IMG/VR virus record: IMGVR_UViG_3300047453_000317
Coordinates: 1 to 21,803 of that record
Length of the DNA: 21,803 nt
Direction: 5' to 3' (one strand)
Source: a virus
Below, in pieces: positions 12,383 to 21,803 of the stretch. The notes beneath the pieces were generated by a model, which did not search any database, was not told where the DNA came from, and was given only the letters and a program-made list of their open reading frames with translations. The position numbers and the translations under genes are program-made. The first letter of the stretch is position 1; each line of letters begins with the position of its first letter.

Positions 12383-13529
12383 GCCTTGGCCTCACTGTTA
12401 CCCGATGGACCTCTCCGTCTGACTTGTCATAAGTAATCATCTTAGCACCACGCTGGCTTACATAACCATTGGAACTGCTGTAATTATCTCGGGCGGCAAG
12501 GGTCGGGTGCTGTTCGATAGTGGCGCCTGCATCATCAAGCACACGCTCATGGTGTAGGTGTCCGCAGTGTATGTATGCGTGGTGACAGTCACCCCAGATC
12601 TTTCGGAAGCGAGGCTCTGATGCAAATAGCTTCTGTAGCTGTGCCATTCTCATCTTGTGGCCGTGGTGAAAGCCAAGCATGATATTGCCGTGTTGGTATG
12701 CGTAGTAGGGGAACTCATTGTCAATGACTTCTACTCTAGGTTCGTTCTCAAATGAGTGCTTGATGAACTTCCTCATCCATACACTGGACGCAAGGTCGTG
12801 ATTACCCTCGGCCTGTACCACAATAACTTTGCCGAACTTCTTTAACATGAGTTGAACTGCTTCGGTCATCACCGAAATACTAAGCTCAACAAGTTTAGAG
12901 TAGCGGTCGTCCCCGGTGAGTTGATGTCCAGACGTAGGGGTAACCTGAGCAAGTCCATCCCAGTGCAGGAAGTCACCCAACTGATTAAGTATGCCGACAC
13001 CAGACTTAGGGCTTGCATATATCATGTCGTGAATAGCATTTAAGAATACGTCACGCGCTATCTTGACATCCCAGTTATCGCCATCCGAATCCTTCCATGC
13101 CTTCATGCCAAGGTGAAAGTCGGTGATTGTTAACAGCGATGCCAGATTCTCGTCTGACTGGGTGGGAGCCTTGATGGGCTTGAACTTCGGGAACGCGGAC
13201 GATGCAGACTCAATGGCATTGAGCAGTGCCTCTGCCCTCTGCACTTCATCTGAGGCTGATTTAACCCACTGAGCGGTGGGCTGGCCGTCATCGTTGTAGT
13301 AGGTTGAGACGCCCTTGACCTTGAACCCCTCTGGTACGGTGTGGTTCATGTCATGCTCGGGACTGTACCCTCGCTTGATTGCGTTGAACCTGATGCGCTC
13401 TTGCATCTTGTAGACGTTGCGCTCGGCTATCTTCAGCTTGACGGCTATCTGAGCCTTGCTGTGGCCCGCATCCAGTAGATTTGCCACCACCATTTGAGAT
13501 GGTGTCAGCGCATACTTTTTATACTCCAT
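12375..13529 (-). CDS. Calcineurin-like metallophosphoesterase with N-terminal HTH (384 aa)
   Basis: Metal-binding motifs of the family are all present: D137-x-H139 (TDFHLG), D186 (LGDFLHW), GNHD at 242-245, H289-x-H291 (HHGHKM) and GHLH at 323-326. The domain therefore should hydrolyse phosphoesters or act on nucleic acid ends. Residues about 8-48 form a LuxR- or sigma-region-4-like helix-turn-helix (LTPSQMVVANLLDAGHSKAQIAVKLKIAERNVYK), which suggests DNA binding or specificity. A linker joins the two. ATG 13529 has GAGG upstream and starts 11 nt after the giant gene ends. This is a common phage protein type; its substrate is not known. Confidence 0.82.
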   Translation of the reverse strand: MEYKKYALTPSQMVVANLLDAGHSKAQIAVKLKIAERNVYKMQERIRFNAIKRGYSPEHDMNHTVPEGFKVKGVSTYYNDDGQPTAQWVKSASDEVQRAEALLNAIESASSAFPKFKPIKAPTQSDENLASLLTITDFHLGMKAWKDSDGDNWDVKIARDVFLNAIHDMIYASPKSGVGILNQLGDFLHWDGLAQVTPTSGHQLTGDDRYSKLVELSISVMTEAVQLMLKKFGKVIVVQAEGNHDLASSVWMRKFIKHSFENEPRVEVIDNEFPYYAYQHGNIMLGFHHGHKMRMAQLQKLFASEPRFRKIWGDCHHAYIHCGHLHHERVLDDAGATIEQHPTLAARDNYSSSNGYVSQRGAKMITYDKSDGEVHRVTVRPRHD

Positions 13530-13540
13530 TCCAAGCCTCG

Positions 13541-16500
13541 CTAGAATGTACCTTGAAAGAATGGAGCGTCGGCTAGCTCCTTGAGCCTCGGGATAACCTT
13601 TAGGTGCTCATTCATTTGAGCGTCCAAGTCTTCGATCATACGATCCTTTACCTCGGGGTCCATGTCAGTCCTAGTGATTGCCCGCTTATCTTCTCTCAGC
13701 CGATCAAGTGATCGCTTGATGTTATACACTGGGCCTTTTAAGTCAAGCATGTGTTGCCGCGCTGACAGGTAGGCTTCTAGCTCATCTACACGCCCTGCTT
13801 TCTGCAAGGCGTTGACCGTAGTGACCACTTCCTTCACGTCATTGTATAGCTCATACGCATCCGTCCTGAGACCTGAGCCTTCTTTCGGGGCAAAGAACCT
13901 TTTAACTACTGGGTACTCAAAGACAGTCTTGGAGGGTCGCTTGTCTTCACCACCCGCTACCTGACGGTATGCCGCGTCAACCGCAGAAATAACGTAAGCG
14001 CCAAGGGTGCCTGTGTAACCAGAGAGTATGTGATCAATCTTCATGGGGCTAATGTTCAACTTCTCGCCCAAGTCTTTGGCCATCTGCGTGTTGTACTCAC
14101 CACCTGTCAAGCCTGCGGTCATGCCACCATCTGCATCCACATAGTATGGAACGATGGGGCGTCCAGTAAACGAGTTATGATTAAATGCAACTTCAATCAG
14201 CGGGGCAACCGCTTGGATTCCCAGAGGGTTTACCTCCAGCGTTGATACCAGCCCTCGTTGTAGCGTCTGCCTAAGCTCTCTGCTTGACTGGTCACCATAC
14301 CTTTTCGCTAGTACCGCCTCTGGGATAGTCTTAAATATCAAGCCAACTTCAAACGGAATCGGGAATTTAAAAGGCACACCGCTGGCAGTAGGTACCAGCC
14401 AGTTTAACTCTCTGACGTGCTCGTCTTGCTCGTTGTACCAGTCTTCATCACTGACAAGTAAGTAGTAGAGTGATGTCAGCCCTACCAAGATTGCACCACG
14501 ATAGGCTAGCCTTAGCTGGCCCGCGCTTGCCGGCTCATCCCTGCGCGTGGTGTAGTTACCTGTTGCCGAGCGTACAAATACATCCAAGCCTTGGAATCGT
14601 GCGTTAAGGAATGGTATTGCCGCTGTCAGCACACGAGCAAACGGATTAGAGCCTCTTCGTGCAAAGTTAATAATCTCCATAGCTTGGAACGCGGCCTCTG
14701 CCTCACTGCCTGTCCTAGCTAAAACGTCATTGTATACAGCGTTACGGGTAGAGGCGTCGGATGCAGTGGTTGCGTTGCCAGCCCAGTCCCATATTCGTGT
14801 GAACATGTTAAGTGGAGTCATAGACTCTGTGCGTCTCTTGTTCTCCGCTTCGTAGAACTTAACGATGTCCTTCTTGTCTATTGCAAAATCATAGCCGCCC
14901 ACAACACCGAGCTTCTCCAACCGCTCAATCCCATCGCCTAATCCTTTCACCGTGCCTATGACAGGGGCGAACGATGCGCCAGATGTGGTCCATGTGGAGA
15001 GGGTATCTCTCATCATGTTGGCTATCATAAAGCCGGGGTCTCTGGTGATAAGCTCTCGGAGTACGTTGGATGGCATGCCGAGATACTTAGTGGCCGCTTG
15101 CTCAACGTAGCCCGCCCCCTGCGTGGTCATCGAGTCGTAGATAAGGGTGTCATCTAGCTCAAAGCGCACAAGGTTGCCGTTTACCTTGAACTCAATGTCG
15201 GTTGGCCCGCGTTTTTTCTTGAGGCTAACTTGACGGGCGATGCCCATCTTCTGCATGTCCCGAGTGATACGTTGCTGGGCTACGTTCTTCATTCCCATGT
15301 CAACTGCCGCGCTCATGTTGAGCACAACAGATTCAATCAGTCCGACATCAACAGCTTTTTCGCTACCTTGATATGCGACGAACTCTTTCATGCGAGTCAT
15401 ATCGCCAAACACGCTCTTAGCTACTTGGGGGAGGGCATCTTCGCTCACGCCTGTGCGATAAAAAGGAATGTAGGAAGACTTCTTCCAGACCTCAGCGGTG
15501 TCCTCGTTTAACACACCCGTAGCCTTGAGGAAGTCGATGGTCTTTTCATTGTAGGCAGACCATGTGTCATGCCATTTCTTGACGGGGTTGTAACCATCGG
15601 CATCAGTTAGAGACTCAACCTCTGCAAGAATTTCTCGCTTAGTCTTTGCGTCTACCGGAGTCAACTGGCCTCTTGCTGACAAGTAATCACCACGCTTAAC
15701 CATTGCATAGGCTTGAGCTATCTTCCGCAGGTCGCCAACATCCTTGTTGTATATCAGTGACATTACACCAATGAGTCCACGATAGGTGTCGCCGTCGTGC
15801 GTAAACTCTTCGACCCTTGTAAGTCCATCTCTGTATACAGGCACCCCGTACTTCACAGCGGAAGCAAGAATACCTTTAGACCTGTCGGAGAATAAGGCGG
15901 CGGCTATGGCGCTAGACTCAGCTTGAAGCTCCCTTAGCTCAGGCACCTTTTGATAATACTTTTCAAGGGCCGCATAGCGAAACAGAGCGCCAGCTTTTAG
16001 CTTGGTCAGGATCGTGCCAAGAGACCCAGTGTTGGTGGCGTCCATGAACACCCGACCGTTTGGAGCTTCGCGCTCTGGACCTCGTGTTAACTTGTCAACA
16101 GCAGGGATGTCGCCCCGGACAGAAAACAATGGCTCATCTGGTTCAAGCGCCGCCTCTGGATTCTGTGCTATATATTGTGCGTCGGGGGATGCCTTGACGC
16201 TGAAGCGAGGGACGCCCTTAACATTCTCAGCAATGCTAGCTATATTTTTATCTACAGCTTTATCTGCCTGCTCTGGAGTGATGGTCTGACGGGGTGACAA
16301 AACCCTTGTCTGAGTGTCTTTTGTTATCGGCTTACTGCTTACCGCAACTGACTCGTCTGAGATCAAGGGCTGATTAACAAATACAACCTTGCCAATCCGC
16401 TTATCGTTTACTCTAAACCCGATATAGCCAGCATTGTTTAATGCCGCTAGGGTGTTATCCCAGTTGAGGTTGCCATCTGGGTTCGTAGCGACCAACCCAT

Positions 16501-19500
16501 AAGGGTCTGTATTTAGAGGGTATACAAGAAGGGGGTCAACCGAGAAGGTGCTCTCTACATTCCCGACGACCGCCTCGTTCCGATACCCGTCTTCAGTCGC
16601 TTTGACGATCCCGAAATACGTTCCTTCTGGGGCGTACCGTCTGCCCCTGTCTGCTCCCCTGCCAGCCATCTTCGGGTCTGTTCTGGCAATCCGCTTGCCT
16701 GAGAAGTGGCTGAGTTGGAGCTTCCCGCTTGCGTCGATTGCGCCTTCAAGCCCTTCTTGAAAAACTGATGAATCTGCTCTTCTAGGGTCACTTTGTCGTG
16801 CCTCCTCCGACACCCATAGCGGGAGTAACCCCACCTTTTGGTCGGCATATATAGTGTCTGCGCCATTAGCCTTGGCATTAAATGCCGCGTCAGGCCCAAA
16901 GTTTACCCAAGAGTTTTGCCCTCGGGTCTCGCTTGTCATTGCTCTTCTGGCTAAGGTTGAGTACATCGCGGCATGAGATTGCCATGCGTTTTCCTCACCT
17001 CTTGCTCGGAAGCCTACACCATTTTTGATGTGACCGAAATAGTCGTGAACAACACGGAACACGTCATTGGCTAGCATCGGATCGCCATCTGCTGTTCTGT
17101 ACGGGGTCTCTCTCAGCATAGGATTGCTCGCCAAGTCTTGCTGAGTAATACCGTCCATTCCGTAGCCGTCTCGCGTGGAGAACACATACATACGATTGTT
17201 GTTAATAACATCTAGGATGGCATTGCGTGGATTGCCGTATGGGTCATCGCCTTTGATGAACTGCACGTTCAACCCTGACCTGAGTATCTCCTCATACTGA
17301 GCGAGAGTTTCATCAATCATTGCGTTATACGCGGCCTTGACCTCTGGGTCATTAGGCGCATCCTCCATAAGATCGTACTCGGCGGCAATCTTACTCGCCA
17401 TCTTCTGATCAATCGGAGCGTATTGCGTCAGAGGCTCATAGCCCATTCCAGCTTTTTCAGCGTAGCGACGTGCGGCATCTACTGCTGGCTGGTGATAGCC
17501 AAACTCAACAGACTGCCCGTCAACGTCAAATGCCTCGGGCATTCCCTCCAGCCGACGCAAGCTAAACATAATGTCGTCTTCGTATTTGGCGCCCTCTGGT
17601 ACAGAGGTGGGATCATACTCAGCAAACACACCCTTAACATTTGACGCATCGAACACAGCTATGCCAGTTGGGTCGGTGGGACGAGATGCTGTTCCTACTG
17701 TCTCAAAATCAAGATAAGAATCAAACCCTGCGGCTTGGATGAATGGAGCCAGCTTCTCCAGATCCTCAAAGTTAAGCCGCTTGGCCAACTTAGACTGACC
17801 TTTCCGAGCAAAAAACTTATCATTGCCTTTTCTACGAGACAAGATTGCATCAGCTTTTTCGACAGCAAGATCGCCTGAGTCCAGAATTTCTTGCTCGGTG
17901 AACTCAAACGTAGACACCTTCGACCGCAACAAGTCAGACGCAGTTTTATGACCACCTCCATTACGACCCTTGGCCACTTCTTGTAATACCGCATCCATCA
18001 TCTCTGGGTTGCGATAATCAAAGGTGTTGTTTACCCGTAGAAACACAGGGTATACCGTGCCCGCCTCGCCTTTTAGACTGATCAGGGGAACAAATCCGCT
18101 AGCAAATTCTGGGTTAAGCGTGAAGTGGCCCGCGATAACCCCCTTGGCGTTCGGGATTCTGGATCGGAACTGCTTGATACTGGGAGATGCTGTGCCGTGA
18201 TAGTAAACAGTCGATGTATCAAACCCTTGGTCTGCGGCTCTATCCAGCCTTAGACTGAACATGGACTCATCAACTACTTCGGGGGCGTCATCTAGATCCT
18301 GCCTTACCTTATTGATAACTTGTCGTGCAGTAAGAGGGCGCCCGCGCTTACCGGTCTCTAGCCCTATGTCCTCTCTGGTGATGCCGCGTTCTGCAACCTC
18401 CTTGGCCTTTACTTCGGTGTACAGCGGAGTCCTGATCACGCCCCGCTCACGACGGCCTACGGCACCAGACTGAACTTTATCGACTAGCTCCTTGAAGGAG
18501 GCCACATCGTTGTCCTGAGCAACGCCAACCAGCCCCTTGAAGAAGTTAATAATCTTGTTGAAGATAGACCTTGGCTTACCTGTCGGCTTGCGAACATCCC
18601 CATCCATAACCACGCCGGTAGTCAAGGCGTCGGATATCATCTCGGCGATAGCCTCTTCCTGAGTCCTGACGGCACTGATATCACCGTAGTTATCTACCGC
18701 CCACTGACCGTAAGTCTTGCCTTCTCCCGGCTTCTGATACTTGCGACTCAGGCGCTCCAGTAAGCTGTACTCGCTTGCTGTAAACAAGTCCATAGCACGG
18801 AGTGCATGCAAGATTTCGTGATTCATAATCTTAGCGACAGCTTGCTCGTAAGACATGCCTGCATTGACATCGGCCATAACCGCATCAAGGCCAACCTGAA
18901 TCACCTTTGCCCCTGCCTGTGCAGAGCCAGCGACCATAGCGGCCTTACCGTCTTTGTCTACAGGCCGGTTCTTTAATGGATCTATATATATGTTGCCGGC
19001 AGAGTCTCTCTTTGCGGTGCCTACCTGCTCAACCATACGGGTGGCATACTGATCGTCTATGCCAAACTTCTTGAGGGCATCACGCAACTGCTGGCCTAGA
19101 GCGGATTGATCTAGGTCATAAGGCACAAGCTCCTGCCCTTCGGGGACACTCTCTTCCGCTCGCTCTATCGGTCGTGCTGTACGCTGAGCCTCGGCCTCTA
19201 CCCGATTAAGCTCTGCCTGAGCGGGAAGCTGTCCCGTCTGCCCAAACGCGGCGGCTTCAACAGCCAAGCGAGATGGTTGCTCAACCTCAATCTGGCGGCG
19301 AGCAATACGCACAAGCTCACCATCTGGCGTCTTAGCACTAAAGTCAGGGATCTGGGTAGCTTGTTCTTGGAAGCTAGGTAGCTTGCGAATCCTGTGATAA
19401 AGATAGCGCCGCTCGTTAGCTGATAGGTTGGATAGAGGATTCTTCTTGGAGGGGACTTTGCCTATGATCCTCTTGACCATTCCGCGAAATGCTTCGGAGT

Positions 19501-21226
19501 CTATAGAGGCGGCTATTCTTTTTTGAGCCAGCAAGTCCTCCATGACACGCTCAGATGACAGAGGGTTGTCAAAGGAGCTACTCAGTGATTGTAAGGCTTG
19601 CTGTCTACCAAGCGCCGGTTGCCTTGGTCTGGTGGGGTCCGGGGCTGTAGTGGGAGTGGCCGGCTCGGGTGCACCAAAGGCTAAGAAGTCAGCATCCTTT
19701 GCCGCGAGAACGTCGCCTAGATTACCAAGGTCGCCTCTGTTTGCGGCGCGCACTTCTTCCAGTGTGAACGTGAGGCTCTCGGCCTCTCCTCGGTCAGCCT
19801 GCTGTCGATTGATTACCCTAGCAATGTCCTTGCCTGTTGCAAGGTTGGCGTCTTCCGCGCTAATGATACGCTCTTGAGGCGACGGGATTGACCTGCCCAG
19901 CCTGCGTACCTCATCTGCCTGTTGCTCTGTGTACTCAATGCCAGAGTTCTCGACAAGGTACTCAACCTGCGCGGACTTAGCTAGCTCCTGACTTGCTCCT
20001 GTTAGTCTGTTGGATAACTCTTGAGCCAGCACTGGGTCATCAAACACAGGGCCAAACTGCTCGCCATCCACCTCAGCAAACGACTGGTTATCGAGGGAGC
20101 CAACAGAGAACACCTTGCCTACAGGTAGGCGAGAGCCAAGTCTGGTGACAACCTGACCGGCTATCTCTTCGACGGGTAGGGTTGCATCAACGAGGGTGGG
20201 ATCAATTGGATCTTCACCAATATCTGAAGGTACTTCTTCTGCACCTTCGGCCTCAAGGGTAGCATCCAGCCCCTCTCTGCGAGCTTGCTCTCCCGCATCT
20301 TCGTTGGCTCGGAGTCTCTGTTCGTCAGCGATCTCCTCTTCGGTCATGTCTTCTATGGGCTTTGGCGCCCTGCCTTTACGTCCTTTAAGGGGCGTCTGAG
20401 CAAGGCCAATAGCTAAGTCAAGAACAGCACCTGCTCCGCCACCCAGCGTAAAGTCATCCATGACGCTATCAGCAATCTTGCGGTCAGGATCGTATATGGC
20501 AAGCGTTGCAATGTCTCTCGCAATACCCTGCCCTACTTCCTGCACACCTTCTTGAAGACCAGAAGCAATCATAGACTCCATGCGTCTAAGAATAGGGTTA
20601 GCTTGCGGGGTGTCAAAGAATCCGCGAGGCAGTCCCTTGAGAATTCTGGTGGGAATACCGAGCCTCTCCAGCATACCAAGGCCAACGTCCGCGCCCTTTG
20701 CAGTCAGTCGCTCTGCCGTGGAGAGTGCTTCGCCTGTACGCTCTTCGTACTCAGCACGATCCGCGCCGCCTTCAGAGACAGCAGGACCAATCATTGTGGC
20801 AAGCTGTGTTGCTCGCGCAGGCAGACCACCGGGGAGAAACAGGGATGCAACCATTGGCCCCATCTCTCCGACAACGCCGCCTAGCTGTGCACCATAGTTG
20901 TCATCGTAAGCGGGGTCATACCCTAACGTGTCAGCAACAAACGCATCAAAGTCGCTTTGGACTTCACGAGCCGCCTCGTCATCAACGCCGGGAATTAACT
21001 CAGCAAGACCTGTACCAACGCGGGCCGTACCTGTAGCTAGGCCACCAACCAGACGCTTGCCTGCCTCACCAACAGAACCAAGGAAGGTCGTGTCGTCCGC
21101 AAACAAATCACCAAAGTCAGACTCTACTGCCAGATTGCCATCTATCGCAATTCGAGCAAGCTCTTTCTGGCTTATGTCATCTGGAACATTTGTAATTAGC
21201 TGGCCATTCGGCAGGCTTACGTCCAC
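13541..21226 (-). CDS. Giant polyvalent internal virion-type protein (2561 aa)
   Basis: Such proteins are thought to be carried in the virion and injected with the DNA. The start is GTG 21226 after AAAGGG. Residues 1-30 (MDVSLPNGQLITNVPDD...) match a short N-terminal module common in phage internal proteins. Residues 803-807 (HEILH) are a zinc-metallopeptidase HExxH motif. Residues about 1008-1012 (YYHGT) plus AGHFTLNPEF look like an ADP-ribosyltransferase-type fold. H1394-D-Y-F-G-H1399 and GEENAWQSHAAMY mark a conserved but unnamed phage domain. SHFSG at H1507 with Gly/Arg-rich DPKMAGRGADRG may be a second ART-like segment. From about 1705 to the end the sequence fits large polyvalent domain LPD38, with a hydrophobic helix near 2245. 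FS(L/V)(R/K) motifs at 990, 1221, 1675 and 1701 separate the modules. No lysozyme motif is seen. Confidence 0.75.
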   Translation of the reverse strand: MDVSLPNGQLITNVPDDISQKELARIAIDGNLAVESDFGDLFADDTTFLGSVGEAGKRLVGGLATGTARVGTGLAELIPGVDDEAAREVQSDFDAFVADTLGYDPAYDDNYGAQLGGVVGEMGPMVASLFLPGGLPARATQLATMIGPAVSEGGADRAEYEERTGEALSTAERLTAKGADVGLGMLERLGIPTRILKGLPRGFFDTPQANPILRRMESMIASGLQEGVQEVGQGIARDIATLAIYDPDRKIADSVMDDFTLGGGAGAVLDLAIGLAQTPLKGRKGRAPKPIEDMTEEEIADEQRLRANEDAGEQARREGLDATLEAEGAEEVPSDIGEDPIDPTLVDATLPVEEIAGQVVTRLGSRLPVGKVFSVGSLDNQSFAEVDGEQFGPVFDDPVLAQELSNRLTGASQELAKSAQVEYLVENSGIEYTEQQADEVRRLGRSIPSPQERIISAEDANLATGKDIARVINRQQADRGEAESLTFTLEEVRAANRGDLGNLGDVLAAKDADFLAFGAPEPATPTTAPDPTRPRQPALGRQQALQSLSSSFDNPLSSERVMEDLLAQKRIAASIDSEAFRGMVKRIIGKVPSKKNPLSNLSANERRYLYHRIRKLPSFQEQATQIPDFSAKTPDGELVRIARRQIEVEQPSRLAVEAAAFGQTGQLPAQAELNRVEAEAQRTARPIERAEESVPEGQELVPYDLDQSALGQQLRDALKKFGIDDQYATRMVEQVGTAKRDSAGNIYIDPLKNRPVDKDGKAAMVAGSAQAGAKVIQVGLDAVMADVNAGMSYEQAVAKIMNHEILHALRAMDLFTASEYSLLERLSRKYQKPGEGKTYGQWAVDNYGDISAVRTQEEAIAEMISDALTTGVVMDGDVRKPTGKPRSIFNKIINFFKGLVGVAQDNDVASFKELVDKVQSGAVGRRERGVIRTPLYTEVKAKEVAERGITREDIGLETGKRGRPLTARQVINKVRQDLDDAPEVVDESMFSLRLDRAADQGFDTSTVYYHGTASPSIKQFRSRIPNAKGVIAGHFTLNPEFASGFVPLISLKGEAGTVYPVFLRVNNTFDYRNPEMMDAVLQEVAKGRNGGGHKTASDLLRSKVSTFEFTEQEILDSGDLAVEKADAILSRRKGNDKFFARKGQSKLAKRLNFEDLEKLAPFIQAAGFDSYLDFETVGTASRPTDPTGIAVFDASNVKGVFAEYDPTSVPEGAKYEDDIMFSLRRLEGMPEAFDVDGQSVEFGYHQPAVDAARRYAEKAGMGYEPLTQYAPIDQKMASKIAAEYDLMEDAPNDPEVKAAYNAMIDETLAQYEEILRSGLNVQFIKGDDPYGNPRNAILDVINNNRMYVFSTRDGYGMDGITQQDLASNPMLRETPYRTADGDPMLANDVFRVVHDYFGHIKNGVGFRARGEENAWQSHAAMYSTLARRAMTSETRGQNSWVNFGPDAAFNAKANGADTIYADQKVGLLPLWVSEEARQSDPRRADSSVFQEGLEGAIDASGKLQLSHFSGKRIARTDPKMAGRGADRGRRYAPEGTYFGIVKATEDGYRNEAVVGNVESTFSVDPLLVYPLNTDPYGLVATNPDGNLNWDNTLAALNNAGYIGFRVNDKRIGKVVFVNQPLISDESVAVSSKPITKDTQTRVLSPRQTITPEQADKAVDKNIASIAENVKGVPRFSVKASPDAQYIAQNPEAALEPDEPLFSVRGDIPAVDKLTRGPEREAPNGRVFMDATNTGSLGTILTKLKAGALFRYAALEKYYQKVPELRELQAESSAIAAALFSDRSKGILASAVKYGVPVYRDGLTRVEEFTHDGDTYRGLIGVMSLIYNKDVGDLRKIAQAYAMVKRGDYLSARGQLTPVDAKTKREILAEVESLTDADGYNPVKKWHDTWSAYNEKTIDFLKATGVLNEDTAEVWKKSSYIPFYRTGVSEDALPQVAKSVFGDMTRMKEFVAYQGSEKAVDVGLIESVVLNMSAAVDMGMKNVAQQRITRDMQKMGIARQVSLKKKRGPTDIEFKVNGNLVRFELDDTLIYDSMTTQGAGYVEQAATKYLGMPSNVLRELITRDPGFMIANMMRDTLSTWTTSGASFAPVIGTVKGLGDGIERLEKLGVVGGYDFAIDKKDIVKFYEAENKRRTESMTPLNMFTRIWDWAGNATTASDASTRNAVYNDVLARTGSEAEAAFQAMEIINFARRGSNPFARVLTAAIPFLNARFQGLDVFVRSATGNYTTRRDEPASAGQLRLAYRGAILVGLTSLYYLLVSDEDWYNEQDEHVRELNWLVPTASGVPFKFPIPFEVGLIFKTIPEAVLAKRYGDQSSRELRQTLQRGLVSTLEVNPLGIQAVAPLIEVAFNHNSFTGRPIVPYYVDADGGMTAGLTGGEYNTQMAKDLGEKLNISPMKIDHILSGYTGTLGAYVISAVDAAYRQVAGGEDKRPSKTVFEYPVVKRFFAPKEGSGLRTDAYELYNDVKEVVTTVNALQKAGRVDELEAYLSARQHMLDLKGPVYNIKRSLDRLREDKRAITRTDMDPEVKDRMIEDLDAQMNEHLKVIPRLKELADAPFFQGTF

Positions 21227-21229
21227 TGG

Positions 21230-21803
21230 CTACCCTTTATTTGCTATAGAATTAAAATCGACCGGTGTACCGGCGCCCACCATCGGTGCTCCATAGTTAG
21301 GCGCGCCCCCCATATAGGCAATAAGGTTCTGTATCTTAGCCGCATACTTTGTTTTTTCAGCCCCAAGTGCGCCTTCGTACAGGTCTAGCAAGCCCTTGAG
21401 TTGAGCGCGGGTGTTGAGGTCTGCACTCTGTTCAATCAGTGCCGCTAGCTTTTTCTCGCTCAGACCAAATGTCTTGGTGAATTGATCGGCTTTCTCCGCT
21501 CTTGCCGCGTCTTCTCGACCAGCTTGATACTTAGCTAGACGCTCCTTCATTTCCAAGGATCGAGCATCCTGCATGCCTTTGCTTGCGGCTGTGCCTGCGG
21601 CAGATATTCCTTGTGACAAGTTACCACCAGCAATACCAGCGCCTAGTTGCATCAGTGCGTTAGATCCAGCCATGCGCTTAGAGTCAGCAATAAGGTTTGC
21701 AAAGCTAAGCTCAGATGGCGCAAGCTCAGATGGCAGTGATTGTTGCTGTATCTTGCTAACGCTTTGCACCTCTTTCCCGCCTGCGGGCTTGGTAAACGGA
21801 TTG
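21230..21803 (-). CDS. Virion-associated protein, 5' partial
   Basis: The frame is open to the right window edge, so the start lies outside; GTG at 21769 is probably internal. The visible C-terminal 191 residues are Ala/Gly/Ser-rich with amphipathic helices (ADSKRMAGSNALMQLGAG..., EMKERLAKYQAGREDAAR..., TKTFGLSEKKLAALIEQ) and a Gly/Pro/Asn-rich end. Its style and place just upstream of the giant polyvalent gene suggest an internal virion or ejection protein. The stop TAG lies 3 nt before the start of the giant gene, so the two are coupled. No family is named. Confidence 0.6.
   Translation of the reverse strand, partial: NPFTKPAGGKEVQSVSKIQQQSLPSELAPSELSFANLIADSKRMAGSNALMQLGAGIAGGNLSQGISAAGTAASKGMQDARSLEMKERLAKYQAGREDAARAEKADQFTKTFGLSEKKLAALIEQSADLNTRAQLKGLLDLYEGALGAEKTKYAAKIQNLIAYMGGAPNYGAPMVGAGTPVDFNSIANKG

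Overview
The window looks like a piece of a double-stranded DNA tailed phage (Caudoviricetes) or closely related prophage, probably infecting a proteobacterium. The evidence is dense coding with 1-8 nt gene overlaps, a T7-type primase-helicase, a RecB-like exonuclease with a DUF1071 annealase and a RusA resolvase, many tiny cysteine-rich or membrane proteins, and a 2561-residue polyvalent internal-virion-type protein. No host gene, integrase, tRNA, rRNA, CRISPR array or insertion sequence was seen. The host is not determined. TGA is used as a normal stop by many of the genes.

Layout. (1) Positions 1-3742, plus strand: the 3' part of a metallopeptidase/VWA protein (the 5' end lies outside the window), then nine small early-type genes. 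These include a DUF3310 protein, a small membrane protein, a Myb/SANT-type DNA-binding protein with a C-terminal membrane segment, and an HTH protein. Two of them share a near-identical leader. (2) 3743-3831: a convergent intergenic stem-loop. (3) 3832-6823, minus strand: rusA, a small gene, a repeat-rich non-coding region (6090-6200), zinc/Toprim primase, DnaB-type helicase and a DUF6456-like protein. Primase and helicase lie in the same frame and are separated by one TGA. (4) 6824-6942: divergent intergenic region. (5) 6943-12098, plus strand: a recombination cassette (PD-(D/E)XK exonuclease with four cysteines, DUF1071/Sak3 annealase, SSB-like protein ending DDDWPF, DUF1364 protein, zinc protein, NinB-like protein), two tiny genes, and two consecutive 2-oxoglutarate/Fe(II) oxygenases. 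(6) 12092-21803, minus strand: a small gene, an HTH-metallophosphoesterase, the giant polyvalent protein and the 3' part of an upstream virion-type gene whose start is outside the window.

How they fit together. The minus-strand primase-helicase with RusA, and the plus-strand exonuclease/annealase/SSB-like set, form a replication-recombination module. The region near 6146, with a dyad, direct repeats and CTAG-rich palindromes, sits just upstream of the primase and is a candidate operator or origin. The right third is the edge of the virion module, transcribed on the minus strand.

The observations most worth checking are: the in-frame TGA in the primase-helicase; four FS(L/V)(R/K) motifs that mark domain borders in the giant protein; the dyad/repeat region with an orphan plus-strand terminator beside it; and the apparently tail-anchored DNA-binding protein.
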